Source of the DNA: VGBV01 sp963780395
GTDB lineage: Bacteria; Actinomycetota; Thermoleophilia; Solirubrobacterales; 70-9
Assembly (NCBI GenBank): GCA_963780395.1
Contig: CAWABY010000005.1
Coordinates: forward strand, 1 to 64,000
Length of the DNA: 64,000 nucleotides
Direction of reading: 5' to 3'
Position numbers and translations under genes: made by a program. Below, piece after piece: positions 42,149 through 51,407 of this stretch. Numbering within the stretch: position 1 is the stretch's first letter; each line of letters begins with the position of its first letter. Below the pieces are notes generated by a model. The model was not told the DNA's origin. It did no database searches and saw nothing but the letters and a program-made list of their open reading frames with translations.

Positions 42149-44422
42149 TCAACCGGCGGCTGCTCCGCGTTGCGCGTCCGCGCTGCCGGGGGCTCGCGGG
42201 CGGGACGCGCAACCGGCCGGGTCGAGCTCGCCCTCGAGAGCGAAGACGAACGTGAGGTCGTCCTCGAGCAGCTGCTCGGCCGCCGGGTCCGCTCCCGTCC
42301 AGACGGCCTCGACCGGCGACAGCCCCTGGGTGCGCTGGTCGGGCCCGATCACGACGTAGTCATAGCCGCCGTCGTTGAGCGCCGTCAGCCACTCCTCGCA
42401 GGCCGCGACGTCGCCGAGGTTGGTGGGATCGGTCGCGATCGGCGTGAAGGCCCCGCGGGCGCCCTTGTGAGCGACGTACTGAACGTGGTTGGAGAGGTCG
42501 TCGCCGTAGAAGACGTATTGCTTGAAGCCCGGGCGTCCGCCGACCACCGCGATGCGCGCGTCCTCGGGGTCCTCCTGCTCGAACACCTCCATCGCCGAGC
42601 GGATGCCGTCGGGGAAGTCACCCGGGGCGGTGGCCGCCTGGTAGCGGTCGCCGAGGTACTCCTCGTTTCGAGCCCAGCCGATGCCGATCACCAGGCCGAT
42701 CGCGAGCGCGGCGGCGACGGCGATCGTGGGGCGGTCCAGGCCCCAGCGCGAGGCGAGGGTGAGCAGGACCGGGACTCCGATCACGAAGACCGCGAGCAGG
42801 ATCGCTCCGATCAGGTAGTCGCTCTTCCAGACGTCGTCAGCGCCGCTCACCAGCCCGACCAGGAAGAGGACGCCGAGCGCCCCCAGTGCGTAGGGCTGCA
42901 CGCGCTCGCGGCTGACCCACGGGTCCACCGCCAACAGCAACGCGCCAAGCGCCAGGGCGGGAGAGGCGTAGCGCAGGTTGACCGCGAAGGCGCTGGGCTC
43001 GTTCAGGGGCCCGGCCGCCGTCAGTGGCGTCACGAGGTAGGCGATGCCGCTGAGCAGCGCCACCACCCCGAGCATGCGGATGATCGGGGTGCGACCGCGG
43101 AAGATCGCCGCCACGAAGCCGGCGACGACGGCGACCAGCACGAGCGGCCAGAGGACGCCGAAGCTGTCGTTCAGGCTGGGGATGAACGAGTCCGTGATCA
43201 CGTCGAGGTTGGTGAGGTAGTCCGCCACCGTGTGGGGCTCGCGGATGTCGATGTCGAACTGGTCGGGGCCCGGCAATGGCCCCTTGTCGGCCCAGGGAAG
43301 CGGGTTGCCGGACTCGACCAGGTTGCGCGCGAACCAGAAGCCGCCGGTGATCAGCGAGCAGCCCACCCAGATCGCGGCGGTGCGGATGCGGTCGCCCCCG
43401 CGGGCGACCGCGATCACGCCGAGCGTCAGCAGGCCGAACGGCGCGAGCAGGTTGAGCTTGGTGCCGAGGGCGAGGCCGGCGGCCAGCGCGGCGACGATCA
43501 GCGCGCCCCGTGGGAAGATCGGCGTCAGGCCGACGCCCGTGGCGACGAAGCCCCGGCGCGGCGGCTCGGCCACGGCGGGGTCGGCCTCGGCCGCCCCTCC
43601 TGCGATCGGCCTGGCCGCCTGGGTGGCGGCGCGGGCCTGAGCCTCGCCGTTGACGAGGATCGCCGCGGCCGCCAGCAGGAAGAAGAGCCCGGCGGTGTCG
43701 TTCTTGGCGTCGCCGGGCTGGTACAGCAGCAGCATCTCGGCGTCGAGGATGAGCGCGGCGCCCAGCAGAGCGAGGGCGCCGGCTGCGTAGGGGCGACCGA
43801 AGCTCCAGGCCGCCAGCAGGCAGAGCGCCATCCATCCGACGTTCATCAGCGGCGAGAGGAAGTCGGTGCCGAGGAAGAGGATGCCCGCCGAGTGCAGGAG
43901 CTCGGAGTTCTGCGGGTAGAACCACACCGTCAGCTTCAGCACCTCGGTCATGTGCAGGGCCCCGACCTGGGCGTCCTGCACGAAGCGGGCGGCGAAGGGG
44001 GCGTTGTGCCAGGTGGTGTTGGGCAGATACATGCCGATGTCCAGCCCGACCTGGGTCGGCATCGCCCAGTGGGCGGTGACGAGCAGGCTCGCGGCGACCG
44101 CGATCCCGAGCGCCACCGGGACAACCGGCGGCGCCGGCAGCTCGATCCCGCGAGCGCCAGGCGGCGAGACGGCGAGGCCGACCCCGAGCCCCGCCACGAT
44201 CGCGGCGACCAGGACCCAGCCGGGCCGGTAAAGGCCGACGACGCCGATCAGCTCCAGCACCACGACCAGCAGGGCCAGCCCCAGAACGATCTCGGCGAGC
44301 CGCGCCGGGGCGCCGGACCAGCCCGGCAGCAGCCTCGCCCGCAGGCGCAGCGCCCCGAAGCCGAGCGCCCCGAGCACGACCAGCAGCTCGATCGAACCGG
44401 CCAGGTACTCGCCGAAGGTCAC
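42149..44422 (-). CDS. GT-C-like multi-pass membrane protein, paralog 2 of 4
   Basis: 757 aa. First-loop signature NTTWHNAPFAARFVQDAQ, where WHN replaces the WYH of the others and the preceding Asp is shifted (GLDIGMY), so donor or acceptor may differ. WFYPQNSELLHSAG, ALGTKLNLLAPFG, VTPLTAAGP and the C-terminal YVFYGDDLSNHVQYVAHKG with YDYVVIGPDQ are conserved. It follows paralog 1 by 2 bases. An internal low-complexity Ala/Pro segment lies between helices in the middle of the chain. Confidence 0.85.
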   Translation of the reverse strand: MTFGEYLAGSIELLVVLGALGFGALRLRARLLPGWSGAPARLAEIVLGLALLVVVLELIGVVGLYRPGWVLVAAIVAGLGVGLAVSPPGARGIELPAPPVVPVALGIAVAASLLVTAHWAMPTQVGLDIGMYLPNTTWHNAPFAARFVQDAQVGALHMTEVLKLTVWFYPQNSELLHSAGILFLGTDFLSPLMNVGWMALCLLAAWSFGRPYAAGALALLGAALILDAEMLLLYQPGDAKNDTAGLFFLLAAAAILVNGEAQARAATQAARPIAGGAAEADPAVAEPPRRGFVATGVGLTPIFPRGALIVAALAAGLALGTKLNLLAPFGLLTLGVIAVARGGDRIRTAAIWVGCSLITGGFWFARNLVESGNPLPWADKGPLPGPDQFDIDIREPHTVADYLTNLDVITDSFIPSLNDSFGVLWPLVLVAVVAGFVAAIFRGRTPIIRMLGVVALLSGIAYLVTPLTAAGPLNEPSAFAVNLRYASPALALGALLLAVDPWVSRERVQPYALGALGVLFLVGLVSGADDVWKSDYLIGAILLAVFVIGVPVLLTLASRWGLDRPTIAVAAALAIGLVIGIGWARNEEYLGDRYQAATAPGDFPDGIRSAMEVFEQEDPEDARIAVVGGRPGFKQYVFYGDDLSNHVQYVAHKGARGAFTPIATDPTNLGDVAACEEWLTALNDGGYDYVVIGPDQRTQGLSPVEAVWTGADPAAEQLLEDDLTFVFALEGELDPAGCASRPRAPGSADAQRGAAAG

Positions 44423-44424
44423 CC

Positions 44425-46863
44425 CTACCTCCCCACCTCTCCGTCCTCGTCAAGATCCTCGCCGAGCGACCGCTCGAGCGCGGCGAACTCGGCCTCCTTC
44501 GCGGTCTGCTCCTTGGCCTTGGCCTTGCGGAAGTCGCGCTCGGCGGCGGGACAGGTGGAGGGGTCGAGGTCGCCGGTGAGCTGGAAGATCCCGGCTAGGT
44601 CTCCGACGTTCCCGGCGGCGCCCCCCGTGCTGACGACCGGTCTGGCGGCCGGGTCCCCGCCGACCCAGTAGATCTCGGGCGGGATGCTGGTCTCGCGCCT
44701 GATGCGCGGTGTGACCACGATGTAGTCATAACGCCCGGCATTGATCGTGGCGCGCAGGTCATTGCAGTCCGCGATCTGCCGGAAGGTGCCGCGGCGCAGC
44801 TCCTTGCCCAGGTATTGGACGTAGTTGGAGAGGTCGTCGCCGTAGAAGAAGTACTGGCCGAAGGCGGAGGCCCTGCCCACCACCCCGATGCGCGCGTCGG
44901 TTTCCCTCTTGCCGAACTTCTGCAGCGGCGTCCACTGCGGCGTCGAGCGGAAGCCGGCATCGAGCTGGGGAGCGACGTTGGCCCGGTAGCGGTCGTCGAG
45001 GTACTGCTCCTGCTGGGTCCGACCGAGGACCACGACGAGTACCAGCGCGGCGATGCCGACCCCCGCCAGGACCATTCGGCTGACGCCGGCGCGGGCGGCG
45101 GCGACGAGCCCAGCGGGCACACCGACCAGGAGGATCGCCAGCTCCAGCGACTCGTCCAGGTGGCCGAACTTCCAGCTCGGCGAGGGGTCGATCGGGAAGC
45201 CGCCGTCGAAGTCCAGGCGGAACGTCCCCTGTAGCACGAGCAGCCCGTACAGGCCCATCAGCACCCAGGGCCAGGGGCGGCGGCGCAGCGCAGGCACCAG
45301 CGGGGTGATCGCCAGCCCGATCACGAGCGGGGGCGCGACGTAGCGCAGGTTGGCGTCGAACCCGGTCGGCTGGCCCAGGCCGCCCGAGGCGGTCAGCGGC
45401 GTGAACACGTAGGCGACGCCGGCCAGCAGCCCGGTAATCGCGAGCACTCGCAGCAGGGAGCTGCGGCCCCAGATCAGGGTCACGACCAGGCCCACCGCCG
45501 CCGAGGCGAGGATCAGAGGCCACAGCGGGCCGAGCCGGTCGTCGAGCACCGGGAAGAAGAAGTCCTGCCAGACGCCCGGATCGTTGGCGTATTCGCTGAG
45601 GCTGTGGGGCTCGCGCGGATAGAAGCCGCCCTGGTCGGGGCCGGGGAGGTCGATCGGACCGATGCTCTCGATCTGGGGGAAGGGGTTGACGGCGTGGATC
45701 AGGTTGCGCCCGTACCAGAAGCCCGAGGTGATGACCATGCCACCGAGCCAGATGCCCATCGCGCGCATCCAGTGCCCACGCCCGGCGAGGACCGCGATCC
45801 CGACCGTGAGCACGCCCAGCGCGGCCAGCAGGGTGATCTTGGTGCCGATTCCCAGGCCCGCCGCCAGCGCGGCCAGGAAGAGCGGCCCCGCGCCGACCCC
45901 CGCGAGCACGCGAGGGTCGCCTGTGACTGGCACCTCGGTGACCACTCCCTCCTGGGGATGGTCCTCGTCGGCGTCCGGGTCGAAGCCGGGCTCGCCGTCC
46001 TCGGCCATCGGAGGCCGCTTTGGCCTCCGGGGCGGCTCGGCCGCCCCGGCTATCTGCGGGGCGGCCCTGGCCGTGGCGGCCCCGTTGACCAGGAACGCGA
46101 GCAGGGCGAGCAGGAAGAAGACCCCCATCACGTCGTTGGGAGCGTTGCCGGCCTGCGAGCCGACAAGCATCTCGGAGTCCAGCACCACCGCGGCGCCGAG
46201 CAGGGTGGCGGCGCCGACCGCGTAGGGGCGCCCTATGCACCACGCCGCCAGCAGCGAGAACGCCAGCCATCCCAGGTTGATCAGCGGTGAGAGCGAATCG
46301 TTGTCCAGCGCGACCATCGGGATCGCGTGAAGCAACTCGGAGTTCTGCGGGTAGAACCAGGCGGTCAGCTTCAGCGGATCGGTGAAGTGGAGGGGCCCGA
46401 CCTCGCCGGTCTGAGCGAACCGCCCCGAGAAGGACATGTGGTACCAGGTGGTGTCCTGGTAGTACATGCCGGTGTCCAGGGCCTCCTGCGTCGGCTCCGC
46501 CCAGTGAGCGACGACGAGCGCCGCCGCGACGATGGCGACCGCTGTCATCGCGCGGCTCGGCCTCACCGCGGGGAACTCGTGGTGCTCGGTCGCCACGTCG
46601 CGGCCCCGGGCCCAGTAGGCGGCGCCGAGCCCGACCACGGTGCAGGCGAGCAGCAGCGGCACCTCCTCGAGCAGCTTCAGCAGGCCCAGCAGCTCGGAGA
46701 TCACGATCAGGGCCGAGATCCCGAGCACGAACTCGGCCAGCCGGGCGAGCGCGCCCGTCCACGCCGGGACGAGCAGGGCTCGAACGTAGAAGGCGCCGAG
46801 GCCGAGTGCGGCAGCGATCACCGCCAACTCCGCCGCGCCCAAGAGGTACTGGCTAAGGCTCAT
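44425..46863 (-). CDS. GT-C-like multi-pass membrane protein, paralog 1 of 4
   Basis: 812 aa, the longest and first of the array. First-loop signature QDTTWYHMSFSGRFAQTG, then WFYPQNSELLHAIPM, ASGFWYGRNLI-like GFWYGRNLIHAVNPFPQ, FTPLTASGGLGQPTGFDANLRY, and a C-terminal domain with YFFYGDDLSNYVQYLGKEL and YDYIVVTP. It carries an extra cytoplasmic insertion of about 50 acidic/proline residues and a charged coiled tail of about 45 residues. The upstream gap 46864-47002 has no obvious promoter by eye. Confidence 0.85.
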   Translation of the reverse strand: MSLSQYLLGAAELAVIAAALGLGAFYVRALLVPAWTGALARLAEFVLGISALIVISELLGLLKLLEEVPLLLACTVVGLGAAYWARGRDVATEHHEFPAVRPSRAMTAVAIVAAALVVAHWAEPTQEALDTGMYYQDTTWYHMSFSGRFAQTGEVGPLHFTDPLKLTAWFYPQNSELLHAIPMVALDNDSLSPLINLGWLAFSLLAAWCIGRPYAVGAATLLGAAVVLDSEMLVGSQAGNAPNDVMGVFFLLALLAFLVNGAATARAAPQIAGAAEPPRRPKRPPMAEDGEPGFDPDADEDHPQEGVVTEVPVTGDPRVLAGVGAGPLFLAALAAGLGIGTKITLLAALGVLTVGIAVLAGRGHWMRAMGIWLGGMVITSGFWYGRNLIHAVNPFPQIESIGPIDLPGPDQGGFYPREPHSLSEYANDPGVWQDFFFPVLDDRLGPLWPLILASAAVGLVVTLIWGRSSLLRVLAITGLLAGVAYVFTPLTASGGLGQPTGFDANLRYVAPPLVIGLAITPLVPALRRRPWPWVLMGLYGLLVLQGTFRLDFDGGFPIDPSPSWKFGHLDESLELAILLVGVPAGLVAAARAGVSRMVLAGVGIAALVLVVVLGRTQQEQYLDDRYRANVAPQLDAGFRSTPQWTPLQKFGKRETDARIGVVGRASAFGQYFFYGDDLSNYVQYLGKELRRGTFRQIADCNDLRATINAGRYDYIVVTPRIRRETSIPPEIYWVGGDPAARPVVSTGGAAGNVGDLAGIFQLTGDLDPSTCPAAERDFRKAKAKEQTAKEAEFAALERSLGEDLDEDGEVGR

Positions 46864-47002
46864 CTGGTCATCACATGACGGGTGGCTTCTCGGCTTCGCC
46901 TACGAAGCCCCCGCATAACAAGCGCGCGGACCTGACGCCCACGCGCGAGCGGGAAATCATAGCCGCGGAGGGTATGCCTGGAGGCCCTGCCCAGGCGGGG
47001 TT

Positions 47003-47290
47003 CTAGTCGCCCAGGCCCTCGATCACGTAGGCGCGCTCGCCCGGCTTGACCATGCCCAGCTTGCGCGCCTCGCGCTCCAGCGTCAGCGGGTCCGAGGCCC
47101 GCTCGACCTGGACGCCGAGACTGGCGTTCTCGCCCTTCAGCTCCGCCAATCGCTCCTCGCCGACCTTCGAGTCCCTCCAGGCGTCAACCAGGTTGACGAC
47201 GGGATTCAGGTAGCTGACGAGCACGCCGAACAGGACCAGCACCAGCGCCACACGCCCAATTCTGTCCCAGCGCACCCGGCTGGGCCCCAC
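47003..47290 (-). CDS. septum formation initiator family protein (FtsB/DivIC)
   Basis: 95 aa: a short basic N-terminus, one transmembrane helix (VALVLVLFGVLVSYLNPVV), then a coiled-coil (GEERLAELKGENASLGVQVERA) and a C-terminal segment REARKLGMVKPGERAYVI typical of FtsB/DivIC. Such proteins bridge FtsL and FtsQ/DivIB in the divisome outside the membrane. The position just downstream of eno matches mycobacterial synteny (eno followed by a DivIC-like gene), which supports the call. Confidence 0.9.
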   Translation of the reverse strand: MGPSRVRWDRIGRVALVLVLFGVLVSYLNPVVNLVDAWRDSKVGEERLAELKGENASLGVQVERASDPLTLEREARKLGMVKPGERAYVIEGLGD

Positions 47291-47367
47291 CCGCCGCCTG
47301 ACCCGCCTCTATGGCCTTTTGCTCATGCAAACGCATTCGCCGTCTTCGGGACCCCTCCTTCGCCCCC

Positions 47368-48670
<1,303 letters not shown>

Positions 48671-48729
48671 GGGGCGGGAGTCTTACAGGGACCGCTTCCC
48701 GCTTTCAGGCAAACCCGGGCCTTACGCTG

Positions 48730-48757
48730 GACGGGGCGCCTCCGATGGCGCCCCGTC
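48730..48757. terminator. strong hairpin between eno and the collagen-like gene
   Basis: GACGGGGCGCC (48730-48740) and GGCGCCCCGTC (48747-48757) are perfect 11-base arms around a 6-base loop. It lies 23 bases downstream of the collagen-like gene stop on the minus strand. No T-run follows. Confidence 0.55.
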
Positions 48758-48780
48758 CTTCCAGTCGCGATTCGCTCTGC

Positions 48781-49286
48781 TTACGGCACGGAGCAGACCA
48801 CAAAGGCCACGTACTGGATGTTTGAGGCAGTGTTGTTGAGGACGTTGACCTCCCACCCCGTCGGTGGCGTGGAGGCGACCGGCTTGCTTGACTGAATGAC
48901 CCCATTCCCTACGGCCTGTGCAAAGCCGCCGCCGGTCGCCCTCTCTCCTGCTTCGCACGGGGCTGTGATGGTGACGTTGTTTCCGGGGGTGATCGTTGTG
49001 GCGCTACTACTGTGATTGTGGACGTTGGTCGCGCCGTTAGTCCCATTGGTCCCGTTCGTCCCGTTGGTGCCGTTGGTGCCGCTGGTGCCGGGAACTCCCT
49101 GGACGCCCTGGGGCCCTGCGGGCCAGGGGGACCCGGCGGGCCCCGCTTCCCCTTTTTCTTCTTGGCAGCCGAGCTCGCCTCGTCGCCGCCCGAGCCGACG
49201 CCGGGAGGGCCACCAGCGACGGCCGTCGAGATCAGAGCCACCGTCGCGACCAGGCCGAGGCCGATCAGTGCGTTCCTTCGCTTCAT
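48781..49286 (-). CDS. secreted collagen-like repeat protein (frameshifted)
   Basis: About 168 aa once repaired. A signal peptide (ALIGLGLVATVALISTAVAG) precedes Gly-X-Y repeats: GPPGPPGPQG in the first frame and GVQGVPGTSGTNGTNG in the second. A globular tail of about 85 residues has two Cys (ITAPCEAGERATGGGF and VAFVVCSVP). The two frames join if one base is added in the GGGGCCC stretch at 49110-49116. Short collagen-like chains in bacteria form trimeric surface fibres; anchoring here is not apparent. It lies between mazG and eno, an uncommon place for such a gene. Confidence 0.7.
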
Positions 49287-49377
49287 CGCTTCCTCCTTCT
49301 CAGGAAGGGGCCCCGGATGAGCGAAGGGCCCCGATGGAAGCCCGTCCCACCGAGGACGCTACCAGCGGACTCCCGCC

Positions 49378-50007
49378 CTATGGGAGGCTCTGGACGGTGT
49401 TACGAAGGGCGAGCTCGGGATCGACGCCCAGCCGACGCGAGAGGACAACGGCCTCCAGCAGCGCCTCGCCCACCTCGCGCTCGGCGGCGTCGCGGCCGGC
49501 CGCGTCGGCTGCCGGGCCGCCGGGCTTTTCGCCGCCAGCCGAGCCCTCGGGATCGGCCCGGCGGAGTGCCTTGCGCGCGTAGAGCAGCGCCGGCAGCGAC
49601 TCGGGAAGCGCCCGATGCGGCTCGGGGCTGCCCTCGACGTCGCGCTTGATCCGCTCCCACTGGGCCAGGACCTCGCCTGCCGACTCCAGCTCGTTGTCGC
49701 CGTAGACGTGCGGGTGGCGGCGGATCAGCTTCGCGGCGCAGGACTCCGCGACCGCGCCGAGATCGCCCTCGTCGCGCTCCTCCAGCAGCAGCGACAGGAA
49801 CAGCACCTGGAAGAGGACGTCGCCGAGCTCGTCCACCATCGCCTCGGCGTCGTCCCGCAGGGCGGCGTCCGCAAGCTCGTAGCTCTCCTCGACGGTGTGA
49901 GGGACGATCGACCGTGCGTCCTGCTCGCGGTCCCAGGGGCACTCGCGGCGCAGGTGCCGCGTGATCTCGTCAAGGCGCGCCAGGGACTTCAGGGCGCCCG
50001 GGTCCAC
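49378..50007 (-). CDS. mazG: MazG-type nucleoside triphosphate pyrophosphohydrolase
   Basis: 209 aa all-alpha NTP pyrophosphatase that removes non-canonical or excess NTPs. The MazG core reads HLRRECPWDREQDARSIVPH, then VEESYELADAALRDD with the E-x2-E pair and DELGDVLFQVLFLS with E-x3-D metal ligands. The second half is shorter and partly Ala/Gly-rich, so it may be a one-domain-plus variant of the two-domain enzyme. GTG 50007 begins 10 bases after the surA-like stop. The mfd-surA-mazG-eno order matches other Gram-positives. Confidence 0.88.
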   Translation of the reverse strand: MDPGALKSLARLDEITRHLRRECPWDREQDARSIVPHTVEESYELADAALRDDAEAMVDELGDVLFQVLFLSLLLEERDEGDLGAVAESCAAKLIRRHPHVYGDNELESAGEVLAQWERIKRDVEGSPEPHRALPESLPALLYARKALRRADPEGSAGGEKPGGPAADAAGRDAAEREVGEALLEAVVLSRRLGVDPELALRNTVQSLP

Positions 50008-50017
50008 GTCGGGCCGG

Positions 50018-51358
50018 CTAGCCGCCGGGCGGGGGAGCGGTGGCGCCCTGGGGCGGCGCCGTGGCGCCCGGAGGCGCCGCGCCGCCCGGCTGCACCGGGA
50101 CCGCGCCGGGAGCGCCGCCCGGGATGCCGCCGGGGACCCCGGCCGGGACGGCTGCGTCCTCACCGGGCGGGTGGGGGCGCTGCGGCTGCCCGCTGGCGGG
50201 CGTGAAGGGCAGGAAGGATCCGGGGGCAGCGGGGTTGCTGGAGAGCACGGGCGGCGGACAGCCGGTCTGCTCGAGCTGCTGTTGCTGCTGCTCCTCGGGC
50301 AGGCTGGGGTCGGGACAGGGCTGGGTCGCGCCTGCAAAGTTGTCGCAGCGCTCGATCACGAAGTCATCGGCGCAGATGGTCAGCTCCACCCAGCGGTCGC
50401 GATAGTCGCTGAGGAAGGCGCTGAACAGCTCCTGCTGGATCTGGCCGGCGAGCTGCTCGTCGATCTGCGCCCTCGCCTCGTCGAACGGGGTCGTGGTCGC
50501 CTCGTTGATCGAGTCGACCTGGATCACGTAGGTGCCGGCGTCGGTCTCGATTGGGCCGACCACCTCGCCCTCCGGGGCGTCGAAGATCTGCGCGTTCACG
50601 GCCTCGGGGAAGACGCCCTCGGTGATCGATTCGCGCACCCCGCCGGCGTCCTTGGAGGAGGCGTCGGTCGAGAACTCGGCGGCGACCTGCTTCCAGCTCT
50701 CGGGCGAGTTGTCCTGCTCGAGCTGGTCGGCGGCCTGCTGCGCCTTCTCGGGATCCTCGTTGAGGACGATGCGGATGTTGCGGGTCTCGGGCTGGGCGAA
50801 CTGCTCCTCATTCGCCTCGTAGAACTTGCGGGCGTCGTCCTCCGAGACGTCGCCCGCGGAGGCCGTGATGTCCTCCTGGATCTTGGTGCTGATCACCTGG
50901 AGCCTGACGCGCTCGTCAACGTCCTCCTGGGTGAAGCAGGACTGCTTGAGGAAGTCCTGGTACTCCTGATCGGTCTTGAAGTTCTGTTCCCTGGTGGTCT
51001 GGAACTCCTCCTCGACCTCGCGGTCGGAGGCCTCGACCCCCTGCTCGGCGGCCTCGCCCAGGATCCAGGCCTGGTCGAGGATGTCGTTCAGCGCCTCGTC
51101 GCGCAGGGTCGCGTACTGCGGGTCATCGGGGCTCGGGCCCTGGCAGTTCTGCGCCGCGCCCTGGCGGGCGGCGGCCTGTCCAAGGGCGAGATCGAAGTCC
51201 TCCTGGCTGATCTCCTCGCCGTCGACGACCGCGACGGCGTCGCCCGAGGGGCTGTCGTCGCCGAAGCCGCTGGTGGCGGCGATCAGCACGACCAGCAGCA
51301 CCAGCACGGCGCCGAGCACGATCGCGACCGCCCTCTTGTTCCCGCTCAACCTGCGCAC
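50018..51358 (-). CDS. SurA/PrsA-like peptidyl-prolyl cis-trans isomerase, membrane anchored
   Basis: 446 aa extracytoplasmic foldase. An N-terminal membrane helix (VAIVLGAVLVLLVVLIAATSG) is followed by a SurA-type chaperone domain (VAVVDGEEISQEDFDLALGQ) and a parvulin domain near residues 190-300 (RNIRIVLNEDPEKAQQAADQL, then AAEFSTDASSKDAGGV and VVGPIETDAGTYVIQV). The last 90 residues are Pro/Gly/Ala-rich, low complexity, with two Cys before them, probably spanning the cell wall. A comparable gene (yabM-mazG region or lpq type) occupies this slot in relatives. Confidence 0.88.
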   Translation of the reverse strand: MRRLSGNKRAVAIVLGAVLVLLVVLIAATSGFGDDSPSGDAVAVVDGEEISQEDFDLALGQAAARQGAAQNCQGPSPDDPQYATLRDEALNDILDQAWILGEAAEQGVEASDREVEEEFQTTREQNFKTDQEYQDFLKQSCFTQEDVDERVRLQVISTKIQEDITASAGDVSEDDARKFYEANEEQFAQPETRNIRIVLNEDPEKAQQAADQLEQDNSPESWKQVAAEFSTDASSKDAGGVRESITEGVFPEAVNAQIFDAPEGEVVGPIETDAGTYVIQVDSINEATTTPFDEARAQIDEQLAGQIQQELFSAFLSDYRDRWVELTICADDFVIERCDNFAGATQPCPDPSLPEEQQQQQLEQTGCPPPVLSSNPAAPGSFLPFTPASGQPQRPHPPGEDAAVPAGVPGGIPGGAPGAVPVQPGGAAPPGATAPPQGATAPPPGG

Positions 51359-51407
51359 AGGGGCGGCAGCATAGCCATCCGGCTAATCGGGCGCTAAGGC
51401 GCCGGAG

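Noticed and set aside
41663..44671. 1002-codon open frame on the + strand
   Set aside because: It is antisense to the GT-C-like paralogs, has biased Arg/Gln/His-rich composition and no domain; long antisense frames are common at this GC content.
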